A stretch of DNA of 64,000 nucleotides from Myxococcales bacterium (GTDB taxonomy: Bacteria > Myxococcota > Polyangia > Polyangiales > Polyangiaceae), in contig PLXW01000104.1 in NCBI GenBank assembly GCA_003151595.1, forward strand, positions 1-64,000. The letters run 5' to 3'. A program made the translations under genes and the position numbers. Shown here in pieces: positions 19,317 through 27,086 of the stretch; position 1 is the stretch's first letter, and every line of letters begins with the position of its first letter. A model generated the notes under the pieces. It searched no databases, was not told the DNA's origin, and was given only the letters and a program-made list of their open reading frames with translations.

Positions 19317-19721
19317 GTGCACCTGCGAAGTCCTACGGCGTGTGGGCTCGTCGTTCTCGCGCTACTCGAGGCGTGCGGAACCAGTCCGTCAGCGACGACG
19401 ACCGAACCCGGCGCGTGCGTCTCGTGTCACGTCGCGGAGTTTCGATCCGCGCGGCATCACCAGGGCGAGACGCCGGGAGCCTGCAACGGTTGCCACTCGC
19501 AGGACTCGTGGGGTCACGCGCAAGAGCGACCGATCGTCACGGGGGCGAGCGAGCACGCCGAGCCGATGCCGACCGCGATTGCGACTGCGACTGCGATTGC
19601 GACTGCGACTGCGACCGCGACGGCATCGGTTCCAAAGCCGAAGCCCAAGCCCCCGAAGGCGGTGCCGACGCAACCTCCGCCCGACACCATCACGCACCCG
19701 AGCCCGCGCCCGCATCACTGA
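19317..19721 (+). CDS. Diheme c-type cytochrome-like lipoprotein, likely NOX partner
   Basis: The 134-residue exported lipoprotein starts at a GTG only two bases after the NADPH oxidase stop, so the two genes are almost certainly cotranscribed. The signal peptide ends in the lipobox LEAC (Cys 20). Two heme c motifs follow: CVSCH (34-38) and CNGCH (56-60), with extra His at 47, 48 and 63-75 as possible axial ligands. The C-terminal half is low complexity: an Ala-Thr repeat coded by hexanucleotides, then Lys-Pro-rich (PKPKPKPP), as in domains that cross peptidoglycan. I infer an extracytoplasmic electron carrier that takes electrons from the oxidase; no family match is recognised. Confidence 0.8.
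   Translation: MHLRSPTACGLVVLALLEACGTSPSATTTEPGACVSCHVAEFRSARHHQGETPGACNGCHSQDSWGHAQERPIVTGASEHAEPMPTAIATATAIATATATATASVPKPKPKPPKAVPTQPPPDTITHPSPRPHH
19575..19622 (+). repeat. Hexanucleotide tandem repeat inside the diheme lipoprotein gene
   Basis: Eight six-base units of the form GCGAYN run head to tail (mostly GCGACT, with GCGATT, GCGACC and GCGACG). Each codes Ala-Thr or Ala-Ile, so changes in copy number would shorten or lengthen the linker without shifting the frame. Confidence 0.9.
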
Positions 19722-19742
19722 CGCCCACGTCGCCGTCGCGCG

Positions 19743-20297
19743 CTACGCGCCCCGCCTCCACTTGATCGAGCACCCCACGCTCGGAATCTGCATCCCCGTG
19801 ATCGGGCGACCGGCGAGCACGGCGTCGAGCGCGGCGCGGAGGTCGCTCCCGTTCGCGGACTCGCGCCCCGTGCGCGTCGCGTCGAGGCGGCCGTGGTACG
19901 CGAGGCGGGGCGTCGCGTCGAAGACGAAGAACTCCGGCGTGCAGACCGCGCCGTACGCGCGCGCCACGCTCTGACTCTCGTCGTAGAGATACGGGAACGT
20001 GAAGCCGGCGATCGCGGCTTGCTCCTTCAGGCTGGGCGGCGCGTCCTCGGGGTGACTCACGGCATCGTTCGCCGAGATGCCGACGATGCCGAGCTTGCCG
20101 CCGTAGTCACGACCGATGCGCCCGAGCTCGAGCTCGACGTGCTTCACGTACGGGCAGTGCCGGCAGAGAAACATCACGAGCAACGCGCGGCCGGCGCGGA
20201 CGTCGTCGACGGAGACGACGCGCCCGGTGGTGACGTCGGGAAGAGCGAAGGGGGGCGGGAGAGCGCCGAGGGTGATTTCGGTGGAGGGGGTCGCCAT
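19743..20297 (-). CDS. Thioredoxin-like (AhpC/TSA-related) redox protein
   Basis: The 184-residue cytoplasmic thioredoxin-fold protein has the active-site segment MFLCRHCPYVKH (CxxC) after the first beta-strand, GIVGISANDAVSHPEDAP, and the cis-Pro region VCTPEFFVFD. The C-terminal IPSVGCSIKW is a strongly conserved block of this family of ~185-residue thioredoxin-like proteins. It probably reduces disulfides or peroxides; no signal peptide is visible. It is convergent with the diheme lipoprotein gene (22 bases between the stops) and divergent from the FMN reductase gene. Confidence 0.88.
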   Translation of the reverse strand: MATPSTEITLGALPPPFALPDVTTGRVVSVDDVRAGRALLVMFLCRHCPYVKHVELELGRIGRDYGGKLGIVGISANDAVSHPEDAPPSLKEQAAIAGFTFPYLYDESQSVARAYGAVCTPEFFVFDATPRLAYHGRLDATRTGRESANGSDLRAALDAVLAGRPITGMQIPSVGCSIKWRRGA

Positions 20298-20371
20298 GCG
20301 CGGGAGGGTAGCGTCGACGTCCGCGGCTTCCGATCGTTGTCGTCGGCTGGGGTCGCACCTACGTTTGGCTC

Positions 20372-20875
20372 GTGCGCATTCTCGCCATCAGCGGAAGCTT
20401 GCAGGCCACGTCGAGCAACCTCGTTCTCCTTCAGACCGCAGTGGCGTTGGCTCCGGCCGGAGTCGAGGTGGTCCTCAGCGACCTGCTCCGCGACCTCCCT
20501 CAGTTCAATCCGGACCTCGAGACGACCGCGCCTCTCCCCGTCGTGCAGACGTGGCGCCGCGCGATCGCCGAGAGCGACGGGCTCCTCATCGCGTCGCCCG
20601 AGTACGGCTTCAGCCTCCCGGGGGCACTCAAGAACGGAATCGATTGGGTCATCGGCACCGGCGAGCTGGAACGGAAGATCGTCGCCATCACGGCGGCGGT
20701 TCGCGATCGCGAGCGCGGGCGCCGCGGGCTGAAGGCGCTCAGCGACACGTTGAACGCGGTGAGCGCGGTCATCGTCGCCGATGCGCCGATCGTGCGAGGG
20801 CCCGCGTTCGAGAGCGAGATCTCGGCCATGCTCGCAGCGCTCGTCGCCGAGGTGGCGAGGCGGCGACGTGACTAG
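20372..20875 (+). CDS. NAD(P)H-dependent FMN reductase
   Basis: The 167-residue cytoplasmic flavoprotein has a flavodoxin-like fold. The FMN-phosphate loop is ISGSLQATSSN, followed by the conserved flavin-contacting segment ASPEYGFSLPGALKNGIDW, which is diagnostic of the NADPH-dependent FMN reductase family (SsuE/ChrR/azoreductase-like). Length matches the family (~170-185). Start is GTG at 20372. It probably supplies reduced flavin or reduces quinones; the client enzyme is not evident, though a luciferase-like monooxygenase lies at 36687. Confidence 0.9.
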   Translation: MRILAISGSLQATSSNLVLLQTAVALAPAGVEVVLSDLLRDLPQFNPDLETTAPLPVVQTWRRAIAESDGLLIASPEYGFSLPGALKNGIDWVIGTGELERKIVAITAAVRDRERGRRGLKALSDTLNAVSAVIVADAPIVRGPAFESEISAMLAALVAEVARRRRD

Positions 20876-20967
20876 CGCGCGAGAGACCGTTGCCTGAGCG
20901 GGCCCGGTGGCGCATCATCCCGCGCCCTCGAACAAGACGCGCTCACGCTCGCGCGCAGGAGTTTCCC

Positions 20968-21744
20968 ATGGCGAATACGAGCAACGGGTACTTCGTTTGG
21001 CACGAGCACCTCGCCAAGGATCCGAAGAAGGCGATCGCGTTCTACACCGAGGTCGTCGGCTGGAAGACGCAGCCCTTCGGCGACGGTGGCGACTACGTCA
21101 TGTGGGTCGGCAAGCAGGGGCCGCTCGGCGGCGTGATGGAGCTCCCGGAAGCCGCGGTGAAGATGGGCGTGCCGCCGAACTGGATCGGCCACGTGCAAGT
21201 CGCCGACGTGGACGCGACCGTCGCGCTCGCGAAGAAGCTCGGCGGCAAGGTGCACAAGGAGCCCGAAGACATTCCGACGGTCGGCCGCTTCGCGATCCTG
21301 GGCGATCCGCAAGGCGCGGCGATCTCCGTCTTCAAGCCGGTCCAGACGATGACCCTTCACGACACGACCATGGAAGGGGAGTTCTGCTGGAACGAGCTCC
21401 TCACGAGCGACAGCGCCGCGGCGTTCAAGTTCTACTCGGAGCTCTTCGGCTGGAAGATCCTCCACGAGATGGACATGGGCCCCATGGGGACGTACCGCAT
21501 CTACGGCGTCGGCGAGACGCAGCTCGGCGGCATGATGACCGTGCCCAAGGGTCAGCCCACGCCCCCCATGTGGCTCCACTACACCGAGACGCCGAACCTC
21601 GACGCCGCGGTCGCGCGCGCGACGCGCATGGGCGCCAAGATCATGAACGGGCCGATGGACGTTTCCGGTGGCGGTCGCATCGCGCAGATGATGGACCCGC
21701 AAGGGGCCGCGTTCGCGCTGCACCAAGGTCCGCAGAAGAACTAG
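20968..21744 (+). CDS. VOC superfamily protein, two glyoxalase-like domains
   Basis: The 258-residue cytoplasmic protein is an internal duplication of the vicinal-oxygen-chelate fold. Domain 1 (about 1-125) begins GYFVWHEHLAKDPKKAIAFY and ends DPQGAAISVF; domain 2 (about 132-256) begins EFCWNELLTSDSAAAFKFY and ends MDPQGAAFAL. This arrangement with FY(T/S)E-hx-GW in each half is typical of uncharacterised 'glyoxalase/bleomycin resistance' proteins of ~260 residues such as hydroxylase-like CFP32 proteins. Metal binding is likely; the substrate is unknown. It stands alone on the plus strand after the FMN reductase gene (92-base gap). Confidence 0.88.
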   Translation: MANTSNGYFVWHEHLAKDPKKAIAFYTEVVGWKTQPFGDGGDYVMWVGKQGPLGGVMELPEAAVKMGVPPNWIGHVQVADVDATVALAKKLGGKVHKEPEDIPTVGRFAILGDPQGAAISVFKPVQTMTLHDTTMEGEFCWNELLTSDSAAAFKFYSELFGWKILHEMDMGPMGTYRIYGVGETQLGGMMTVPKGQPTPPMWLHYTETPNLDAAVARATRMGAKIMNGPMDVSGGGRIAQMMDPQGAAFALHQGPQKN

Positions 21745-21778
21745 TCGCCGCGCGCTTGCAGGAGACCCCGGGAATCGC

Positions 21779-22360
21779 ATGACGAGCTCGATAGGCGCAC
21801 GCGTCTTCGGGTTCGTCGTTCTCTTCGCGTGCGTCGTCGTGCTCGGCGGCGGCGCGTGGTTCTTCTTCGGGCGCGAGTACTTTCAAGGGGACGACGTCGC
21901 GAGCGACGACGAGCCTGACGACGAGCCCGAGCCGGGCGTCGATGGCGGCGTCGTCCATCACGCGAAGCACTCGGGCAAGCGTCACGGCAAAGGCGGTGGC
22001 AAGGCGAGCGCCTCGCACGCGCACGCCGCCGGAGGCTTCGGCCCCGCGGGCAAGAGCTACGAAGCGGCGATCGCCGGCAACCACGAGCAGATCTCGATCG
22101 GCGCCGGAGGGAGCGCTCCCGATCTCACCGACGCGCAGCTCGGCGGCCCGATCCGAAACGGCGCGTTCCTCGGCCCGTGCGGGACGCCGAACAGCATGCA
22201 CGTGACCGTGAAGGTCGCGATTCGCGGCGGGCGCGCCGTCGGCGTCAGCGTCTACACCACGCCGCCGAACGCGCAGATCGCCGGGTGCATCGATCGCGCG
22301 GTGCGCGAGATCGCGTGGCCGGTGAACGCGAAGATGGATTCGTTCGTGACGACGTACTGA
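21779..22360 (+). CDS. Inner-membrane protein with AgmX/PglI-like C-terminal domain
   Basis: The 193-residue protein has a single N-terminal membrane helix (FVVLFACVVVLGGGAWFFF) and an acidic stretch (DDEPDDEPEPG). A His/Lys/Gly-rich linker (residues ~60-85) leads to a ~95-residue periplasmic domain. The domain has the beta pattern HVTVKVAIRGGRAVGVSVYT followed by a Cys near IAGCIDRAVREIAWP, typical of the TonB-like AgmX/PglI C-terminal domain of myxobacterial gliding proteins. Two Cys residues flank the domain and could pair. A role in envelope protein complexes is inference; no motility genes are nearby. Confidence 0.72.
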   Translation: MTSSIGARVFGFVVLFACVVVLGGGAWFFFGREYFQGDDVASDDEPDDEPEPGVDGGVVHHAKHSGKRHGKGGGKASASHAHAAGGFGPAGKSYEAAIAGNHEQISIGAGGSAPDLTDAQLGGPIRNGAFLGPCGTPNSMHVTVKVAIRGGRAVGVSVYTTPPNAQIAGCIDRAVREIAWPVNAKMDSFVTTY

Positions 22361-22370
22361 CGCGCGAGGC

Positions 22371-23705
22371 TTAGTCAGTCGCCACCACGACGGCGTGCGT
22401 CTTCGCGCGCGGCACCGGGCGCTCGAGATCGTGTCCGTCGGGCCCGACCTCGCGCTGCCTCAAGAGGGCGGCGAAGACGAAACCGAAGAGGCTCAGCAGC
22501 CCGAACATCCACAGCATCGGCAGGTAGCCGCTCGGGTTCGCGGCGCCGGCGTGGCTCGCGTCGTTGAGCCAGCCCGCGCCCAGGTTGACCACCGTCAGCC
22601 CGACCGCCTGCACCATCGTCATGAGCCCGTACGCCGTGCCGAGGCGCGTGGGCGCGACGAGGTACGGGACCGCAGGCCACATCACGGCCGGCACGAGCGA
22701 GAACGAGATCCCGATCATCGCCGTCGAGGTCCACAGCGTGGAGTGCGTGTAGCCGAGGATCGGGAACACGGCGAAGAGGAGGAAGGTCCCGCCGGCCATG
22801 AAGAGCGCGCGGTGCCCGACCTTGTCGACCAGGAGCCCGAACGCCGGCGTCGCGAAGATGGCGGCGAGAAAGACGTAGCCGTTCATCGTCCCCGCGTCTT
22901 CGAGCGACAGGCCGTGCGCGTGCTGGAAGTACTCGATGGCGAACGTGCTCCGGAACGGGAAGATGACCGAATAGAACGTCACGCACAGCGCGACGACGTA
23001 CCAGTATGACTTGTCGAAGCGCCACAGATCGCTCCACACGATCTTGTCGGGCGGCGCCGGGCGCGCGAGGTCGAAGCGCTTCTCGGCGTGGCGCTCCAGG
23101 ATGAAGTACGCGGCCGAGGCGGCGAAGGCGACGGCGGCGAATCCTGCAGCGAGCCAGAGCGGCGGCTGCCATCCGCGCGCGTAGAACGACTTCGCCCACG
23201 AGGGCGAGACGTCCGCCGCGTACGATCCCCCTCGCGCGATGCTCAGGTTCATCCCGAAGGCGAAGCCGAGCGCGCGACCGACGAACCACTGACCGAGCGC
23301 CGTCGTGACCGAGACGATCATCGATTCCGCGCCGATGCCGAAGATGAGGCGCCCGGTGGCCATCACGTAGAGCGAAGGCGAGCACGCCGTGACGAGCGCG
23401 CCCACGAGGCAGATGCCGGCGAACATGAGCGTCGCCAGGCGGGTGCCGACGCGGTCGACGATGATGCCGCCCACGACGACCATGACGATGTTGGGGAAGC
23501 TGTAGATCGCGTTCAGGAGACCGATCTGCGTCTCGGTGAACCCGAGCTGCCGCTGGAGCGTGTCGGCCAGCGGACCCATCGCGTCGTACGCGTAGTAGTT
23601 GCCGAACATGGCGACGCTCACGAGGACGAGGACCGTCCATCGAAGCGAAAAGGAGGGGGGTGGGCGGGTGGGCGCGGCGGGGTCGGCGTTCGAAGCGAGA
23701 CTCAT
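22371..23705 (-). CDS. MFS transporter, MFSD1-like
   Basis: The 444-residue inner-membrane protein has 12 predicted spans in two halves. The first half opens with NYYAYDAMGPLADTLQRQLG, a signature of the MFSD1/SLC49-like branch of the major facilitator superfamily, and FGIGAESMIVSVTTALGQWF follows. The extended loop after span 6 (ERHAEKRFDLARP) separates the halves, and VDKVGHRALFMAGG is the second-half MFS motif A. Eukaryotic MFSD1 exports dipeptides from lysosomes; peptide transport would fit the proteolytic lifestyle implied by the two secreted sedolisins, but is inference. The gene starts 15 bases after the kelch lipoprotein stop and is probably cotranscribed with it. Confidence 0.88.
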   Translation of the reverse strand: MSLASNADPAAPTRPPPSFSLRWTVLVLVSVAMFGNYYAYDAMGPLADTLQRQLGFTETQIGLLNAIYSFPNIVMVVVGGIIVDRVGTRLATLMFAGICLVGALVTACSPSLYVMATGRLIFGIGAESMIVSVTTALGQWFVGRALGFAFGMNLSIARGGSYAADVSPSWAKSFYARGWQPPLWLAAGFAAVAFAASAAYFILERHAEKRFDLARPAPPDKIVWSDLWRFDKSYWYVVALCVTFYSVIFPFRSTFAIEYFQHAHGLSLEDAGTMNGYVFLAAIFATPAFGLLVDKVGHRALFMAGGTFLLFAVFPILGYTHSTLWTSTAMIGISFSLVPAVMWPAVPYLVAPTRLGTAYGLMTMVQAVGLTVVNLGAGWLNDASHAGAANPSGYLPMLWMFGLLSLFGFVFAALLRQREVGPDGHDLERPVPRAKTHAVVVATD

Positions 23706-23720
23706 CGTGGAGGAGCCTCG

Positions 23721-25172
23721 TTACTCGGTGAACATGTCGACCGTTTGCACCACGCCCTGCACGCTCTGCCCGCCGGAGATGATCACGCGGCCATCGTTCA
23801 ACGTGGTCGCGACCGCGAGACCGCGCGCGACGCTGAGCGCGCCTTTCGCCGTGGAGAACGTGCTCGTCGCGGCATCGAAGACGAGGATGTCGGCGAGCGG
23901 GCCCGAGTTCCCTTCGCCCCCCGCGATCATCACGTGCCCGCTCTTGAGGAGCGCGACCGCGAAATAGCCGCGCGCCGCCGGAAGCGAGACGCTCGTGAAC
24001 GTGCGCGTCGGCGGGTCGTAGATGTCGAGCTTCGTCGTGTAGCCCGTCGCGCTGTATCCATCCATGACGAGCACGCGCCCGTCGGTCAACACCAGCGACT
24101 GCGCTCCTTGGCGTCCGAAGCTCATGTCGTTCACCGTGGCGGTCACCGCGTCAAGCGCGGGCGAGAGCGTGTCGGCCGTCGCCAGGTACGTGTACGGACC
24201 GCCGCCGGGGCCGTAGCTTCCGCCGGCCGCGAGCATCCCGCCGTCGCCGATCGGTGCTGCGGTCAAGCTCCCGCGCCGCGCACTGAGGTGCACGCCGAGA
24301 AGTGAGAACGTCCCTTGCGTCGGGGTGGCGCCGGGGGTGAAGAGCTCGATCGAGTCGAGCGCCGGATCGCTCGCCGTGCTGCCGTCGACCGTGCCATCCC
24401 CATAGCCGCCGACGAGGAGAACGTTGCCGTCGTTCGCGCCGCCGTGAATCAAGACGGCGGGACCGCTCCGCGCCTCGATCGGCAGGTTCGACACGAGCGT
24501 GAACGTGCTGCTCGTCGGGTCGTAGATCTCCGCCGGGCGCAGGATGTTGAACGTCCCCGCGTCGTTCACGCCGCTGCCGCCCGTGAAGAGCACCTGCCCG
24601 TTCTTCAACACGGTGGCCGAGTGCCCGTCCCGCCCGAAGTGCATCGTCGCGCCGACGTTCGTGGTGTTGGCGACGGGATCGAAGTCGTCGCACGACGCCG
24701 AGCTGTTCGAGGGGCCGTAGTAGCCGCCGCAGATGAGGACGTGACCGTTCGAGAGGAGCGTCGAGCTGTGCCCTTGCCGCGTCGTGTGGAGCAGCGTGTT
24801 GGGGAGCGTCTGCACCGTGCCTCCGGCGTCGGCCGTGACCACCACCACCGCGCCGTCGTCGGCGTCGGCGAGGGCGCCGTCGCTGGCGTCGAGGATCGCG
24901 GCGTCGTTGGCGTCGAGCCCCGCGTCCTCGGGAGTCGAGCCGTCGTCGACGGGGAGCGTCGCGTCGACGCTCGCATCACTGCCGGTGTCAGGGAGAGGAG
25001 CGGTCGTGTCGGGGAACGTCGAGACATCGGGAAACGTCGCGCCGTCGGGGACGTTTCCGTCGAAATCCGCCGATCCGTCGCCGGGTCCGCCGGCAGACGA
25101 GTCGACGCACGACACCCCCCACGCCGAGCCCGCGATCCCGATTCCCAGAGCGATGACGATTCGTCGGTTCAT
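23721..25172 (-). CDS. Kelch-repeat beta-propeller lipoprotein
   Basis: The 483-residue exported lipoprotein has a signal peptide ending GVSC, then a ~100-residue Asp/Gly/Ala/Thr-rich spacer. The propeller follows, with blades that repeat H(S/A)xTxLxxGxVLxxGG: HSSTLLSNGHVLICGGY, HSATVLKNGQVLFTGG, GPAVLIHGGANDGNVLLVGG, LTDGRVLVMDG and LKSGHVMIAGGEG. Kelch propellers bind proteins or glycans; here it would sit on an outer-envelope face. It is the first gene of a pair with the MFSD1-like transporter. Confidence 0.88.
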   Translation of the reverse strand: MNRRIVIALGIGIAGSAWGVSCVDSSAGGPGDGSADFDGNVPDGATFPDVSTFPDTTAPLPDTGSDASVDATLPVDDGSTPEDAGLDANDAAILDASDGALADADDGAVVVVTADAGGTVQTLPNTLLHTTRQGHSSTLLSNGHVLICGGYYGPSNSSASCDDFDPVANTTNVGATMHFGRDGHSATVLKNGQVLFTGGSGVNDAGTFNILRPAEIYDPTSSTFTLVSNLPIEARSGPAVLIHGGANDGNVLLVGGYGDGTVDGSTASDPALDSIELFTPGATPTQGTFSLLGVHLSARRGSLTAAPIGDGGMLAAGGSYGPGGGPYTYLATADTLSPALDAVTATVNDMSFGRQGAQSLVLTDGRVLVMDGYSATGYTTKLDIYDPPTRTFTSVSLPAARGYFAVALLKSGHVMIAGGEGNSGPLADILVFDAATSTFSTAKGALSVARGLAVATTLNDGRVIISGGQSVQGVVQTVDMFTE

Positions 25173-25267
25173 TCGTTCTTCTCCACGCGAGTCTGGCCAT
25201 GATGCCCGGTTTCACCGCTCCGCCTCGCCCGAAAACACGGCGCGTCGCGACGTGCTAAGCCTCCTCC

Positions 25268-26008
25268 GTGACGTCCCTGCCAGTTGTTGCACGACGCGTG
25301 GTTGACCCCCGCGTGACGTCCGAAGACGTAGAGCCGTACTCGATGCTCGACTGGGCCACCGTCGAGCGCACGCGCATCGCCGACGGGACCGAGTTCGTGC
25401 TCGGGCGCTACGGCGACGACTGGGTCATTCGCGTCGGCTTGCGGATCCTGATGTCGAATCGGATGCACGACTCGGAGGAGGAGCTCGCCGAGATCGGGCT
25501 TTCGCGCGTGACGAGCCCGAAGACGGTGCTCGTGGGTGGGCTGGGGCTCGGATACACGGCGCGCGCCGTCCTCGATCGCGTGTCGACCGACGCCGAGGTC
25601 ACGGTCCTCGAGCTGATGCCCGAGCTCGTCGACTGGAACCGCCGGTACCTCGGCGCGCTGGCCGGTCATCCGCTCGGTGACCCGCGTTGCCGCATCGTGG
25701 TCGGCGATGTGTTCGACACGCTCCGGCAGTCGCCGGCGAAGTTCGACGTCATCCTGCTCGATGTCGACAACGGCCCGCAGGGGCTCACGCAACCGAAGAA
25801 CCAGCGGCTCTACGGCGACAACGGCATCCGCGTGTGCCTCGCTGCGTTGCGACCGAACGGCGTGCTCGCCATCTGGTCGCAAGGGCCGAACGCGCGTTAC
25901 GTGCGCAGGCTCGAGAAGTGCGGCGGCGAGGTCGAAGTCCTTCACGTCACGGCGCGCGCGGGATCGAAGATGCAGCACGTGGTGTTCGTGGCGAAAGCGC
26001 GCGGCTGA
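25268..26008 (+). CDS. Spermidine synthase-like (SpeE-type) methyltransferase-fold protein
   Basis: The 246-residue cytoplasmic protein has the Rossmann aminopropyltransferase core: VLVGGLGLGYTAR (motif I), VTVLELMPELVDW (acidic end of strand 2), RIVVGDVFD, then DVILLDVDNGP. The last motif differs from the polyamine-binding DxxDP of true spermidine synthases, so the polyamine substrate is uncertain. Start at GTG 25268 is tentative; ATG 25343 (MLDWATVERT) would remove the first 25 residues. It is divergent from the kelch lipoprotein gene and is followed 52 bases later by the NHL lipoprotein gene. Confidence 0.8.
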   Translation: MTSLPVVARRVVDPRVTSEDVEPYSMLDWATVERTRIADGTEFVLGRYGDDWVIRVGLRILMSNRMHDSEEELAEIGLSRVTSPKTVLVGGLGLGYTARAVLDRVSTDAEVTVLELMPELVDWNRRYLGALAGHPLGDPRCRIVVGDVFDTLRQSPAKFDVILLDVDNGPQGLTQPKNQRLYGDNGIRVCLAALRPNGVLAIWSQGPNARYVRRLEKCGGEVEVLHVTARAGSKMQHVVFVAKARG

Positions 26009-26060
26009 CGACGAGAGCCTCGGATTCGACCGGCGCGTAGCCTCTGTTAGATTGCGCCCC

Positions 26061-27086
26061 ATGCGACTCTTTCTCGGTGCCTGCCTTTGCTGCCTCGTGG
26101 GTTGTCTCGGGTCGAACAGCAGTCCTGCTCCGCCCAGCGGTGACGGCGGAGCGCCGCTCGACGACGGAGGCTCCGACGCTTCGCTCGACGGCGGCGGGCC
26201 CGATTCGTCGTCGCCGGAAGCGTCGGTCGATGGAAGCGCGCCGGAAGGCGGAGGCGAAGCGGGTCCGCCGACGTCGTTCGGCACCGGCCACGTCACCTCG
26301 CCTCAAGGCATCGCGATCGATCCGAGCACGGGCGTAGTCTGGGTCGCGATGTTCGGCGGCGGGGTCGCGAAGTTCGACGCGAGCGATGCCTACGTGGCGA
26401 CGTACGGCACGTTGGCTCCGGGAAAGATCACGCAGGGGGCGACCGTCGCGCTCGATTCGAAAGGGAACGTGTACGTCGGCGACTACGGCACGCACGACGT
26501 CGTCGAGCTGACCTCCTCGGGAGCCTTCATCGCGACCTTCCCGAGCGCCGACGCCGGCGTGACGCTTGGCCGCGTGACCGGCGTCGCCCTCGACGCGAAC
26601 GATCACCTCTTCGCCATCGACGACGACGCCAGCACCGTCTTCCAGTTCGACGCCGCCGGGAACGTGACCGCGCAGTTCTCCACGAGCCAGTCGGGGCAGG
26701 CCGCGCTCGCGGGGAGCGTCGGGTTGCACTTCGACGCGAGCGGCAACCTATGGATCGCGGACTACTACTACCACGCGGTCGCGCACTACTCGCCGACGGG
26801 AACGCTGCTCGGGAGCTACGGCACGAGCTCCACGACCGCGACCCTCGGCGGTCTCTCCGAGCCGTACGGCCTCACGGTCGACGTGCACGGGAACGTGTGG
26901 GTCACCGACGCCGCGAACAACGACGTTCAATCGCTCGACACGTCGGGGACGTTCAAGTCGCTCCTCGGAGCGACAGGCACCGGCGACGGACAGCTGCAAG
27001 CCCCGGCAGGGATCGCGGTCGACGCGAACGGACGAGTGCTCGTCGCCGACAGCGGCAACAATCGCATCGTCGTGTTCACTCCTTAG
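26061..27086 (+). CDS. NHL-repeat beta-propeller lipoprotein
   Basis: The 341-residue exported lipoprotein has a signal peptide ending LVGC (Cys ~15) and a ~60-residue Gly/Asp/Ser-rich spacer. Six NHL-type blades follow, each with P-x-G-h-A-h-D then G-N-V-x-V-x-D: SPQGIAIDPST, GATVALDSKGNVYVGDYG, VTGVALDANDHLFAIDDD, SVGLHFDASGNLWIADYY, PYGLTVDVHGNVWVTDAA and PAGIAVDANGRVLVADSG. NHL propellers bind ligands or carry active sites (peptidyl-glycine lyase, paraoxonase-like); no catalytic set is obvious. Its stop overlaps the convergent kinase gene by four bases (27083-27086). Confidence 0.88.
   Translation: MRLFLGACLCCLVGCLGSNSSPAPPSGDGGAPLDDGGSDASLDGGGPDSSSPEASVDGSAPEGGGEAGPPTSFGTGHVTSPQGIAIDPSTGVVWVAMFGGGVAKFDASDAYVATYGTLAPGKITQGATVALDSKGNVYVGDYGTHDVVELTSSGAFIATFPSADAGVTLGRVTGVALDANDHLFAIDDDASTVFQFDAAGNVTAQFSTSQSGQAALAGSVGLHFDASGNLWIADYYYHAVAHYSPTGTLLGSYGTSSTTATLGGLSEPYGLTVDVHGNVWVTDAANNDVQSLDTSGTFKSLLGATGTGDGQLQAPAGIAVDANGRVLVADSGNNRIVVFTP

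Noticed and set aside
25268..26008. True spermidine synthase
   Set aside because: The strand-4 motif is DVILLDVDNGP, lacking the DxxDP polyamine-binding form, and no speD or speH is nearby; only the fold is supported.
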